Source of the DNA: Shimia litoralis
GTDB taxonomy: Bacteria; Pseudomonadota; Alphaproteobacteria; Rhodobacterales; Rhodobacteraceae
NCBI RefSeq assembly: GCF_005518135.1
Contig: NZ_SULI01000006.1
Location: 62,001 to 126,000 of the forward strand
Direction of reading: 5' to 3'
Length of the DNA stretch: 64,000 nt
Part shown: positions 29,762-38,120 of the stretch, piece after piece
How positions within the stretch are numbered: the first letter of the stretch is position 1
Layout: the number at the start of each line of letters is the position of its first letter
Notes under the pieces: model-generated
Databases searched by the model: none
Told to the model about the DNA's origin: nothing
Seen by the model: only the letters and a program-made list of their open reading frames with translations
Made by a program: the position numbers and the translations under genes

Positions 29762-30655
29762 ATGACACACCATCCAGATATCTTGTGCATCGGGTCCGTT
29801 TTGTGGGACATCATCGGCCGCGCGCCAGTCCATATGCGCCATGGCTCCGACGTTCCGGGGCGCATTACGCGTTTGCCCGGTGGCGTTGCGTTGAATATTG
29901 CCATGACGCTCGCGCGCTTTGGAGTCCGCCCAGCATTGCTGAGTGCTGTGGGCCGAGATCCAGAGGGTGATGAACTGATCGGGGCATGTCAAAGCCTTGG
30001 GATGATCACCGACCATATCTATCGCTCAGAAGACTTGCCGACCGATCGCTATATGGCTGTTGAAGGCGCCAACGGCTTGATTGCAGCCATCGCTGACGCG
30101 CATTCGCTTGAAGCCGCAGACGAAAAAATTCTCCGCCCCATGGAAAACGGCACCTTGGGCGACCGTCTGGCCCCCTATCAGGGCCCCATCGCGCTGGATG
30201 GCAATCTGACCCAGAGATTGCTGGAAAAGATTGCCCATAGCCCGCTCTTTGAAAATGCCGACCTGCGTGTGGCCCCCGCGTCCCCCGGTAAGGCAGAACG
30301 CCTTGCTCCTTTTATGGCCCATGAGCGCGCCACGCTTTATGTGAACCTTGAAGAGGCCGGATTGCTGTGTCAGCGCACATTCGACACCTCGGCACAGGCG
30401 GCTGCAGGGTTGCTTGAACGCGGCGCACGCCGTGCCCTTGTGACGGACGGAGGGCAATCTGCTTCTGATGCCTCGCCCAAGGGCATCTTGACCCAAACCC
30501 CGCCGAATGTGCTGGTGACACGTGTCACGGGTGCGGGCGATACATTTATGGCCGCTCATATCGCGTCCGAGATTTCCGGTGCATCGCGAGACGACGCCTT
30601 ATCTCGCGCGCTTCAGGCCGCGGCAAACTATGTCTCCGGAGGAGATGCGAAATGA
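29762..30655 (+). CDS. psuK: PfkB-family kinase, probable pseudouridine kinase
   Basis: The protein has 297 residues from ATG 29762; an open frame to 29672 overlaps the DUF4198 gene. The PfkB/ribokinase fold shows DILCIGSVLWDIIGRAP at the N-terminus, RLPGGVALNIAMTLARFG and the catalytic C-terminal motif VTGAGDTFMAAH with its Asp base. Pseudouridine as substrate is inferred from the next gene, psuG, whose start overlaps this stop as ATGA. The pair would phosphorylate pseudouridine and then split it to uracil and ribose 5-phosphate. Confidence 0.88.
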   Translation: MTHHPDILCIGSVLWDIIGRAPVHMRHGSDVPGRITRLPGGVALNIAMTLARFGVRPALLSAVGRDPEGDELIGACQSLGMITDHIYRSEDLPTDRYMAVEGANGLIAAIADAHSLEAADEKILRPMENGTLGDRLAPYQGPIALDGNLTQRLLEKIAHSPLFENADLRVAPASPGKAERLAPFMAHERATLYVNLEEAGLLCQRTFDTSAQAAAGLLERGARRALVTDGGQSASDASPKGILTQTPPNVLVTRVTGAGDTFMAAHIASEISGASRDDALSRALQAAANYVSGGDAK

Positions 30656-31575
30656 CAATGATTACCCTGTCCCCTGACGTAAAGTCCGCCCTCGAGTCCG
30701 GCGCGCCCGTCGTGGCCTTGGAAAGCACCATCATCACCCACGGGATGCCATATCCGCAAAACCTAGAGGTTGCGCGACAGGTCGAAGACACCATTCGGGC
30801 GCATGGGGCAACGCCAGCCACAATCGCTGTTATTGACGGCATCCTATACGCGGGCCTGACCGATCCTCAGTTGTCGGCACTCGCACAGGCCAAAGACGTA
30901 GCCAAGCTGTCGCGTGCCGATCTTGCGGTGTGCATGGCCCAAGGCCGCACCGGGGCCACAACCGTTGCCGCCACCATGATCGCCGCACATCTTGCCGGCA
31001 TTCATGTGTTTGCAACAGGTGGGATCGGCGGTGTTCACAAAGGTGCAGAGACATCTTTTGACATCTCGGCTGATCTGACTGAATTGGCTGCAACACCTGT
31101 GACTGTCGTGGCCGCAGGCGCCAAGGCCATTCTGGATATTCCCAAAACCCTTGAGGTGTTGGAAACCAACGGTGTGCCCGTAATTGCCTATCAACAAGAC
31201 AGCTTTCCGGCCTTCTGGTCAGCCAGATCTGATCTGGATGCCCCATTGCGTATGGACACCCCGACCCGCATTGCCCGCGCGCATATCATGCGCGGCCAAC
31301 TGGGATTACCCGGAGGCCAATTGGTCGCCAACCCGATTCCGGTTCATGATGAAATCCCTGCTGACACGCTGGCGCCGATTATTGCCCAAGCCACGCAGGA
31401 GGCCGCAGACCAAGGCGTCTCTGGCAAAGGGGTCACACCATTCTTATTGGCACGCATTTTCGAGCTGACGCAGGGCCGGTCTTTGGAGGCCAATATCGCA
31501 CTTGTGCTCAACAATGCGCGGCTCGCAGCACAGATCGCGACCGAAATCGGCACATTGCGTGTCTCAGGGCCCTAA
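30652..31575 (+). CDS. psuG: Pseudouridine-5'-phosphate glycosidase
   Basis: The protein has 307 residues, normal length. PsuG cleaves the C-glycosidic bond of pseudouridine 5'-phosphate to give uracil and ribose 5-phosphate. The family signature VALESTIITHGMPYPQN is complete, followed by GRTGATTVAATMIAAHLAGI and FATGGIGGVHKGAE, which carry the catalytic Lys and Mn-binding Asp environment, and YQQDSFPAFW. It overlaps psuK by four bases in a two-gene operon. No uptake gene is adjacent. Confidence 0.95.
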   Translation: MTMITLSPDVKSALESGAPVVALESTIITHGMPYPQNLEVARQVEDTIRAHGATPATIAVIDGILYAGLTDPQLSALAQAKDVAKLSRADLAVCMAQGRTGATTVAATMIAAHLAGIHVFATGGIGGVHKGAETSFDISADLTELAATPVTVVAAGAKAILDIPKTLEVLETNGVPVIAYQQDSFPAFWSARSDLDAPLRMDTPTRIARAHIMRGQLGLPGGQLVANPIPVHDEIPADTLAPIIAQATQEAADQGVSGKGVTPFLLARIFELTQGRSLEANIALVLNNARLAAQIATEIGTLRVSGP

Positions 31576-31646
31576 TATTCGACGTGAAACGTTGAACCCC
31601 GTTAGGGAAACGCTTACCTCTTTTTCAACCAGAATGCAGGATCACG

Positions 31647-32333
31647 ATGACCACGCCATTTGATGAAGATCACACACCCTCTGCACGAAAGCCGCGCAAG
31701 CTTTCAGGACTGCGGGCGTCGTTTCTGACCGGTATCGTCGTGATAGCCCCAGTCAGCATGACCATTTGGCTGATCTGGACGCTGATCGGCTGGGTGGATG
31801 GTGTTGTGTTGCCGCTGGTCCCTGCCACGATTCAGCCCGAGAAATACATCGGCATCAACCTGCGTGGTGTCGGGGTGATCATTTTCCTGATTTTCACGAT
31901 TCTTGTTGGCTGGGTTGCCAAAGGCTTGATTGGTCGCTCGATGATCAATTTTGCAGAAAGCCTTGTGGATCGGATGCCGGTTGTGCGGTCGATCTATTCC
32001 GGCGTCAAACAGATTGCCGAAACCGTCTTTGCCCAAGCTGACCGCAACTTTGAAAAAGCCTGCCTGATTGAATATCCACGACGCGGTATCTGGGCGGTGG
32101 GCTTTATTTCCACCGAAGCCAAAGGCGAAGTCGCAAAAGCCGCCCACACAGGCGACACCTTGATGAGCGTGTTTGTCCCGACAACACCAAACCCAACATC
32201 GGGCTTTCTGCTGTTTTTCCCGAAACAAGACATCATCGAGCTGGATATGAGCGTAGAAGACGCCGCAAAATTGGTGATTTCGGCAGGTCTTGTGTATCCA
32301 AATACAAAAGACCCCACAAAACCCGCAGCCTGA
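31647..32333 (+). CDS. DUF502 family membrane protein
   Basis: The protein has 228 residues. After a polar N-terminus there are two membrane helices (about 25-50 and 70-95, SFLTGIVVIAPVSMTIWLIW and GVIIFLIFTILVGWVAKG), then a soluble domain with RMPVVRSIYSGVKQIAETVF and PNPTSGFLLFFPKQDIIELD, the conserved DUF502 segments. The function is not established; some plant homologues are involved in protein trafficking. It is a single gene with a good terminator behind it. Confidence 0.9.
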   Translation: MTTPFDEDHTPSARKPRKLSGLRASFLTGIVVIAPVSMTIWLIWTLIGWVDGVVLPLVPATIQPEKYIGINLRGVGVIIFLIFTILVGWVAKGLIGRSMINFAESLVDRMPVVRSIYSGVKQIAETVFAQADRNFEKACLIEYPRRGIWAVGFISTEAKGEVAKAAHTGDTLMSVFVPTTPNPTSGFLLFFPKQDIIELDMSVEDAAKLVISAGLVYPNTKDPTKPAA

Positions 32334-32354
32334 TATTGTACTGTATCAGAACGC

Positions 32355-32378
32355 AAAAGACCCCCGTGGGGGTCTTTT
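32355..32378. terminator. Bidirectional terminator between the DUF502 gene and bdhA
   Basis: AAAAGACCCCC and GGGGGTCTTTT form an almost perfect palindrome (32355-32365 with 32368-32378). The A run and T run on opposite sides let it serve both converging genes. Confidence 0.88.
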
Positions 32379-32400
32379 CTCATTTTGAAGGCCTAAGCCC

Positions 32401-33174
32401 CTAAAGAGCGGTCCAGCCGCCGTCCACGCTGATGGTGGTTCCGGTGATCTGTGCCGCCGCATCCGAACACAAGAATACGGTTGTGCCGCCCAATTGCTCG
32501 ACCGTTGCGAATTCTTTCGAGGGTTGGCGGGTCAACATGACGTTTTTCACCACATCTTCGCGGCTCATATTGTATTCGTGCATTGTGTCGGGGATTTGGG
32601 CCTCGACCAGCGGCGTCAACACATATCCGGGGCAAATCGCGTTACACGTGATGGGCTCTTGAGCCGTTTCAAGCGCAACCGTTTTGGACATGCCGACAAC
32701 GCCATGCTTGGCGGCAATATAGGCGGCCTTGAAGGGCGATGCCGTCAGACCATGCGCCGATGCAATATTCACAATGCGACCCCAGCCCCGCTCGCGCATC
32801 CCTGGCAAGGCTGCCGCCATTGTGTGAAACGCTGAATTCATATTGATCGCGATGATCGCATCCCATTTTTCGACGGGGAACTCGTCGATCGGGGCAACGT
32901 GCTGAATCCCAGCGTTGTTCACCAAAATGTCACAGCCGCCAGCCTTGGAGATCAGGGCGCGGCATTCATCCCCCTTGGACATGTCGGCTTGGATGTATTT
33001 TGCATCCACATCAAACTCTTGGGCGATCGAGGCCGCCAGCGCATGATCATCATCGCTATCGGTGAAAGAGTTAAGCACCACATTCGCGCCAGAGCGCGCC
33101 AGTTCGCGGGCGATTCCCAGACCGATTCCCGAATTTGAGCCAGTGATGATGGCCGTTTTGCCTGACAACGTCAT
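32401..33174 (-). CDS. bdhA: 3-hydroxybutyrate dehydrogenase (SDR family)
   Basis: The protein has 257 residues. It oxidises D-3-hydroxybutyrate to acetoacetate with NAD+, a step in polyhydroxybutyrate or ketone-body use. The SDR cofactor motif is TGSNSGIGLGIA, the structural motif is NNAG, and the catalytic residues are Ser in NIASAHG and Tyr-Lys in AAYIAAKHG. The BDH-specific region GIQHVAPIDEFPVEKWD and the C-terminal QPSKEFATVEQLGGTTVFL make this assignment much stronger than for a general SDR. A 22-base inverted repeat lies just upstream and may be its operator. Confidence 0.93.
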   Translation of the reverse strand: MTLSGKTAIITGSNSGIGLGIARELARSGANVVLNSFTDSDDDHALAASIAQEFDVDAKYIQADMSKGDECRALISKAGGCDILVNNAGIQHVAPIDEFPVEKWDAIIAINMNSAFHTMAAALPGMRERGWGRIVNIASAHGLTASPFKAAYIAAKHGVVGMSKTVALETAQEPITCNAICPGYVLTPLVEAQIPDTMHEYNMSREDVVKNVMLTRQPSKEFATVEQLGGTTVFLCSDAAAQITGTTISVDGGWTAL

Positions 33175-33197
33175 TGAAGATCCCTTCGTCCTAAGTT

Positions 33198-33219
33198 TGC
33201 AGCATCATATCATGCTGCA
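33198..33219. promoter_or_regulatory. Inverted repeat upstream of bdhA, possible operator
   Basis: TGCAGCAT and ATGCTGCA are perfect 8-bp arms around CATATC, centred about 34 bases before the bdhA start. The TGC/GCA-rich sequence is reminiscent of sites bound by regulators of polyhydroxybutyrate or acyl-CoA metabolism, but the orientation differs from the CTGC-Nx-GCAG sites of PhaR, so the factor is not identified. A 12-bp palindrome TCTTACGTAAGA lies further upstream at 33256-33267. Confidence 0.4.
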
Positions 33220-33276
33220 CTCGCAAAATAAGGGGGTTTTGGTCGCACCACGTATTCTTACGTAAGACAAAACGCC

Positions 33277-33305
33277 AAAAAAAAACGCCCGCGCAAGGCG
33301 GGCGT
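33277..33305 (-). terminator. Strong minus-strand terminator with no coding gene upstream
   Basis: On the minus strand ACGCCCGC/GCGGGCGT (33285-33292 with 33298-33305) pair through 8 bp around a 5-base loop and are followed by nine T (33285-33277). It lies upstream of bdhA, and the next gene at higher coordinates is on the plus strand. It therefore ends an unannotated transcript or acts in a bdhA leader. Confidence 0.8.
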
Positions 33306-33353
33306 AAAGTTATTGAGGCAGGTTTCATACAGGCAAGAAACCTATCGAGCAGT
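33277..33353 (-). ncRNA. Candidate small RNA of about 77 nt
   Basis: Read on the minus strand, a promoter-like pair TTGGAC (33389-33384) and TATAAA (33365-33360) spaced by 18 bases is followed by a predicted start near 33353. A first hairpin comes next (AGGTTTC at 33343-33337 in complement, arms 33320-33326 and 33337-33343, 10-base loop), then a short single-stranded linker, then the strong terminator at 33277-33305. This is the typical plan of a trans-acting bacterial sRNA. I do not recognise a known family. It could instead be a bdhA leader that terminates early. Confidence 0.5.
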
Positions 33354-33467
33354 AAGTTCTTTATAAGCAATCCCACGCCGAGAGTCCAAGCTAAAAGTTT
33401 GATAAGGCCGCGAACCCGATGTACCTTTGTGTCAACAAAAACAAGGCAGAGCAGGATTGTTCCGATA

Positions 33468-35291
33468 ATGCGACCAGTATGTTTCCGGCAATTTTGGCGG
33501 CCAATCGTCATTGCAGGCCTAATTTCTATGGGCACATTTGCGCAGTCCGACCCAAGCCATGGCATAGCTATGTATGGGCCCCCTGCTCTTCCACATGATT
33601 TTGTGTCCCTCCCCTATGCCAACCCCAACGCCCCCAAAGGTGGACGGCTGGTGACCGGCAACTCTGGTGGATTCGATTCGCTTAATCCGTTTTTGCGAAA
33701 AGGCACCGTCTCTTGGCAGCTTAGATTCTTTACCCACGAATCCCTGATGGGGCGAAATTGGGACGAACCGTTCTCACTTTATGGCCTTTTGGCCGAATCG
33801 GTTGAGACAGATCCAGACCGCACATGGGTCGAATTTGTGTTGCGCCCCGAGGCGAAATTTTCAGATGGCACCCCCGTGACGGTCCAAGATGTGATCTGGT
33901 CTTTTGAAACATTGGGCACCAAAGGCCACCCGAGGTACCTAGGGCTGTGGTCAAAAATCCAAAGCATTCAGGCAACGGGGCCGCGCAGCGTGCGCATCAC
34001 GTTCAACACACCGGACCGCGAATTGGCCCTGATCGCCGGATTGCGCCCGATTTTACAAAAAGCCCAGTGGCAGGACGTCGAATTCTCGGATGCCACACTT
34101 GCCGATATACCGATCGGATCAGCTCCCTATCAGGTATCGTCGTTTGAACCGGGCCGTCACGTTACGCTGACCCGCAATGAGGATTACTGGGGCAAGAACT
34201 TGCCGCTTCGGCGCGGTGTTGGCAACTTTGACGAGGTCCGCATCGACTTTTATGGCGATGCAGACGTGATGTTCGAAGCCTTCAAAGCCGGCGAGCTGGA
34301 CTTTGTGCGCGAATTTAACGCCGAAAACTGGGCCAGCCGCTATGGTTTTCCGGCCGTCGTTGCTGGGGATGTCGTGCAATCCGAAATTCCACATCAAAAA
34401 CCATCCGGGATGACCGGCTTGGTCATGAATTCCAGACGCGCCCCGTTTGATGACATTCGGGTGCGCGATGCGATGCTGCATGCGTTTAACTTTGAATTCA
34501 TCAATGACACCATGACTGGTGGACGACAGCCGCGCATTTCATCGTATTTCTCTGGGTCATATCTGGCAATGCAAGATGGCCCCGCAAAGGGTTCGGTCGC
34601 TGACATTCTAGAGCCGTATGTCGCAGATATCCCCACAGAGGCCCTCACCGGATACACACTGCCTGCCTCAAACGGAACTGCGCGCAATCGCAAAAACCTG
34701 CGCAAAGCGATGGCGTTGCTAACCGACGCCGGTTGGGTTGTGGAAAATGGCCAGCTCCAAGACCAGAATGGTGTGCCCTTTGCCTTTGAAATTTTGCTGC
34801 GCCAAGGCGACAGTCAGAACAAAGCCATCATAGACATATATCGTAAGTCTTTGGAAAAGCTTGGCATTCAAGTAACGGTCGCCGCAGTAGACAATGCCCA
34901 ATATACCCAGCGCATTGCAGGTTTTGATTTTGACATGACCGACTATCGGCGTGCGTTGTCCCTGAGTCCAGGTAACGAACAATCCCTGTATTGGGGCAGC
35001 GAAAGCGCCGCACAAGATGGTTCACGCAACGTGATGGGCATACAATCCCCTGCTGTGGACGCTCTTATCCAAGCATTGCTGACATCTACATCTCAAGACC
35101 AGTTCCAATCGACCGCGCGGGCGCTGGATCGGGTTTTGACAACGGGTCGATACGTCATCCCGATCTGGACCTATTCGGTTGGCCGTATTGCACATATCAA
35201 ACAGCTTAAGTATCCATCGAATTTGCCGATATACGGCGACGGAGTCGAATGGATGCCCGCCGTGTGGTGGTACGAGGAGACAGATAAATGA
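33468..35291 (+). CDS. Peptide ABC transporter substrate-binding protein (YejA-like)
   Basis: The protein has 607 residues from ATG 33468 (AGGA 11 bases upstream; a longer open frame begins at 33399 but would precede the signal peptide). A signal peptide of about 25 residues ends near FAQS. The mature start HGIAMYGPPALPHDFVSLPYANPNAPKGG, shown here as YGPPALPHDFVSLPYANPN, is typical of YejA-like SBP_bac_5 proteins that bind oligopeptides or microcin C. Other family marks are EWMPAVWWYEE-type C-terminus and FKAGELDFVREFNAENWAS. No permease or ATPase gene follows, so it is an orphan binding protein here. Its stop overlaps a tiny lipoprotein start as ATGA. Confidence 0.9.
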   Translation: MRPVCFRQFWRPIVIAGLISMGTFAQSDPSHGIAMYGPPALPHDFVSLPYANPNAPKGGRLVTGNSGGFDSLNPFLRKGTVSWQLRFFTHESLMGRNWDEPFSLYGLLAESVETDPDRTWVEFVLRPEAKFSDGTPVTVQDVIWSFETLGTKGHPRYLGLWSKIQSIQATGPRSVRITFNTPDRELALIAGLRPILQKAQWQDVEFSDATLADIPIGSAPYQVSSFEPGRHVTLTRNEDYWGKNLPLRRGVGNFDEVRIDFYGDADVMFEAFKAGELDFVREFNAENWASRYGFPAVVAGDVVQSEIPHQKPSGMTGLVMNSRRAPFDDIRVRDAMLHAFNFEFINDTMTGGRQPRISSYFSGSYLAMQDGPAKGSVADILEPYVADIPTEALTGYTLPASNGTARNRKNLRKAMALLTDAGWVVENGQLQDQNGVPFAFEILLRQGDSQNKAIIDIYRKSLEKLGIQVTVAAVDNAQYTQRIAGFDFDMTDYRRALSLSPGNEQSLYWGSESAAQDGSRNVMGIQSPAVDALIQALLTSTSQDQFQSTARALDRVLTTGRYVIPIWTYSVGRIAHIKQLKYPSNLPIYGDGVEWMPAVWWYEETDK

Positions 35292-35404
35292 AAAACCTAA
35301 TTGTTGTGACGCTGATCTGTAGCGCCCTTGCCGGATGCAACACAGTGGCCGGCGTTGGCGAAGACATCACGGATGGGGCCACCGCCGTTCAGGGCTGGTT
35401 CTAG
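35288..35404 (+). CDS. Entericidin A/B family small lipoprotein
   Basis: A 38-residue protein starting at ATG 35288, whose ATGA overlaps the stop of the peptide-binding protein. The sequence is MKNLIVVTLICSALAGC followed by NTVAGVGEDITDGATAV. It has a short hydrophobic signal and a lipobox LAGC, so the Cys would be lipidated after signal peptidase II cleavage, leaving a mature peptide of about 22 residues. The N-T-V-x-G-x-G-x-D-I pattern after the Cys matches entericidin-like lipoproteins. Entericidins are envelope lipoproteins linked to stationary-phase lysis in enterics; their role in this group is unknown. Confidence 0.85.
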   Translation: MKNLIVVTLICSALAGCNTVAGVGEDITDGATAVQGWF

Positions 35405-35427
35405 GGCACCTAAAAGCTCCATCACTC

Positions 35428-36804
35428 TTAGGCTGAGGGATGCGCGCCCTGTTGTCGTGGCTCCAATCGAAGCCAGATGCCATCGCGTGACCGCACAGTC
35501 AGGTGCGCGACGGGCACCGGCGCCGCCCCTACCGCAGTCACCCGAAACGACTTGAGGATCATCGACAAGATCAGCGGGCCTTCGATCATCGCAAATCCAG
35601 CCCCTGTACACACGCGGCTTCCGGCGGAAAATGGCAGATACGCCTCTCGCTGACAGGTTTTGCCATTTTCGGTGCCCCATCGGTCAGGATCAAACCCGTC
35701 GGGGTTATCCCACAGGCGCTCGTGGCGATGCAGATGCCATGGCGACAGAACGATTTGGCTTTTCAGCGGAATATCACGATCCCGAAAATGCTCGGGGCAC
35801 GTATTCTGACGTACCATCATCGGCACGGGCGGATACAGGCGCAACGACTCTCGAAAGACATCGCGGCTGGTGCGTAATTTGCTCATGACTGTGAAGTCAC
35901 ACGCAGACAGCACCTGCGCTTCTTCGGCGACCTTGTCCTGCCATTCGGGATAAAGCGCCATCAAATACAATGTCCATGCCAAGGCCGACGCGCTGGTTTC
36001 ATGGCCCGCCAGAAAAAAGATCGCCACATGGTCCACCATCTCTTGGGTGGAAAAGGTGCGTCCGGTTTCCGGGTCTTGTGTCGACATGATCTTGGTCGCC
36101 AAATCGTCGGGCGCTGTGCCTGCCCGAATGTCGTGCATGCGCGCCTCGGTCAGTTGAGTGATCAGCGCCCGAATGGACTTGGCGGTTTGTTTGGTCCGTT
36201 TGTTAAAAAACCGCGGCATCCATTTGGGCAATGGCACCAAGGCCGCCAAATTCAAAATGGGCTGACTGCGCTGATAATCACGGAATTGGGCAAACACCTG
36301 TTGTGCGATCCCGTGTTCAATTGGAATGGAAAACAGGGTTCTGAAAATGACGTCTGCCGCAACATGGCTGGTTTCCGCCTCGATCTCGATTGGTATTCCG
36401 GTCTTGTCGTGCAAGCGTTGCGTCGCAGCCTCGGCGGCTTGCCACATCGCAGGAAATGTATCGCGAAGTCGCCCGCCCTCAAAGGCCGGATCAATGATCC
36501 GGCGCTGTTGCTTCCAGACCTCGCCATTTGTCAGAAACACGCAGTCGCCCAACAATGGGCGCAGGCCCTCGCTGATCCGGCTGGATTTTGGGAAATCATC
36601 GGGCCGATCCTTGAGCACGGTTTTCACAAGGTCCGGTTGGTTCACCATATAAGAGCGGAAAAACGGCGTGCGAAACTCGGCCATCCACGCCCGATACAAG
36701 CGCGCAGGCTGGGCCGACAGAATATCTTGTCGAAACAGCTTCACATATCGCAGCAAGGACACCTTGTCTGGGCGGGCTGCTGGTTTCGGGGGCACACGAG
36801 TCAT
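35428..36804 (-). CDS. Cytochrome P450
   Basis: The protein has 458 residues, soluble bacterial P450 length. The I-helix oxygen-activation motif is AGHETSA, the K-helix ExxR is ESLR, the meander contains FDPDRWG, and the heme-binding loop is FSAGSRVCTGAGFA with the thiolate ligand Cys399. Substrate class cannot be read from the sequence; the overall look (FLTNGEVWKQQRRIIDPAF, PPVPMMVRQ) is closer to the CYP4/CYP102-like fatty-acid group than to camphor-type enzymes, which is a guess. Its start overlaps the end of an alpha/beta hydrolase gene as ATGA, and no ferredoxin or reductase gene is adjacent. Confidence 0.94.
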   Translation of the reverse strand: MTRVPPKPAARPDKVSLLRYVKLFRQDILSAQPARLYRAWMAEFRTPFFRSYMVNQPDLVKTVLKDRPDDFPKSSRISEGLRPLLGDCVFLTNGEVWKQQRRIIDPAFEGGRLRDTFPAMWQAAEAATQRLHDKTGIPIEIEAETSHVAADVIFRTLFSIPIEHGIAQQVFAQFRDYQRSQPILNLAALVPLPKWMPRFFNKRTKQTAKSIRALITQLTEARMHDIRAGTAPDDLATKIMSTQDPETGRTFSTQEMVDHVAIFFLAGHETSASALAWTLYLMALYPEWQDKVAEEAQVLSACDFTVMSKLRTSRDVFRESLRLYPPVPMMVRQNTCPEHFRDRDIPLKSQIVLSPWHLHRHERLWDNPDGFDPDRWGTENGKTCQREAYLPFSAGSRVCTGAGFAMIEGPLILSMILKSFRVTAVGAAPVPVAHLTVRSRDGIWLRLEPRQQGAHPSA

Positions 36805-38012
36805 ACAGCAGTATCCGTAAATTTATTCACCGGCGTTTCGATCCGTGACTTGGATGGAGCCCGATTTTCATAACGATCCCCCAATGTCAGTGATCCCGCA
36901 GTGATGCGAAAGTAATCATACTCCCCAACCTGATCAAAGGCACACAGGTATTGAAAATGCAGTCTAAAGAACCGCCAGCGCAGCTCTTTCCACCGTTCTG
37001 GGCTTAGGGTTTGGGTAAACGCCGCAGACAGAACCAATGGCCATTTTTTCTGTGCCGGAGCGACACCGGACACACACACCGGATCACAAAGCGCAAAGGC
37101 ACAGCCGTCTCCCGGGGCGGTCACATCCACCCATGTCAGATCATCACACGCGCTGAGAAACTTCAAATCTGCACGAAGCCGTTGCGCATCCGGCAAAAAC
37201 GACACCATGGGCACGACTTGACCAAGCGATAGGAAGCTTAGGCGTGGTCCGTCGCTGGCGACCTGCCCCGACCGGATCAGATCGGCAAGAATAGACACCG
37301 CCAAATGGGCACCCGATGAATGCCCGACAACCAGAACTTCGTCTGTATCGTCCTGTAAGGCTTGGGAAATGCTGCTGGCAAATTCGGTCATGCGGGCTTC
37401 TAATGACGGTGGGTTTGCACCGCGCGACGCCGCAGAATACGCGTAATCATGCATCAGGTAATAGGCGAAAAATTTGCCGTCGTGTTTGCGAAACCATCCC
37501 AACAAGAACGGCACAATGCCCAGCCCCGCAATTGCTGTCCACGCGGGCAACACCATCGCGAGCAATGCTCCCAACCCATATGCGGCAAGTAATGAAACCA
37601 CCAATTGCAGCAGCAGGAATAACACCGGATACAGCGCGGCAATCACGGGACCTTTGCGCAGCTTCATCAACCGCCACAACGCGCCAGTGCTGATATAGAC
37701 CCACGCCGTGCGCACAAGTTGGCCATAGGTTGCAAATATCCGCTGATCCATGCTGTCGCGCACAATATCCGACCACACCAAAACCTCGAAATCGGCATGG
37801 GTTTCGACACCATCAATTCGTCCAGCAACGTGCCAACCATAGGCCCCGCCTGAGGGTTTTGCCGACAGATCAATGTCGTAGCCCGAAATCTTGGCCTGTG
37901 TACGGGATTCCTTGCGATACAGTTCTCGGTATCGACGTGGATGAATGGGATCATACCCGGGAATATAGAAAACCCGACGGCGGGTGACCAAGTTGTCCAC
38001 GCTCTGGCTCAT
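36801..38012 (-). CDS. Membrane-associated alpha/beta-hydrolase-like protein
   Basis: The protein has 403 residues. I do not recognise a named family. The N-terminal RRVFYIPGYDPIHPRRYRELY (one letter shortened: VFYIPGYDPIHPRRYRELY) looks like the first strand and oxyanion region of an alpha/beta hydrolase. Two or three membrane helices lie at about 123-174. The nucleophile elbow is VLVVGHSSGAHLAV with Ser232. A late Asp and His region (ACDDLTWVDVTAPGDGCAF) may complete the triad. It is translationally coupled to the P450 (ATGA overlap), so the two probably act on the same lipid-like substrate; that is inference. Confidence 0.72.
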   Translation of the reverse strand: MSQSVDNLVTRRRVFYIPGYDPIHPRRYRELYRKESRTQAKISGYDIDLSAKPSGGAYGWHVAGRIDGVETHADFEVLVWSDIVRDSMDQRIFATYGQLVRTAWVYISTGALWRLMKLRKGPVIAALYPVLFLLLQLVVSLLAAYGLGALLAMVLPAWTAIAGLGIVPFLLGWFRKHDGKFFAYYLMHDYAYSAASRGANPPSLEARMTEFASSISQALQDDTDEVLVVGHSSGAHLAVSILADLIRSGQVASDGPRLSFLSLGQVVPMVSFLPDAQRLRADLKFLSACDDLTWVDVTAPGDGCAFALCDPVCVSGVAPAQKKWPLVLSAAFTQTLSPERWKELRWRFFRLHFQYLCAFDQVGEYDYFRITAGSLTLGDRYENRAPSKSRIETPVNKFTDTAV

Positions 38013-38120
38013 GCTTTGACCTCAATTCGAGATCAGACTATCCGGCTTTTTTGCGTGACGTAAGACCAAAGCGGTCTGCTGGTTGGCCGCACCTCAAAAT
38101 TTCCCGCAAAGGTCGCAGGC

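Noticed and set aside
33191-33565. Open frame of 124 codons on the minus strand with a hydrophobic stretch, across the candidate sRNA
   Set aside because: It begins antisense to the signal peptide of the peptide-binding protein and reads straight through a strong minus-strand terminator and its T run; no ribosome-binding site or family match.
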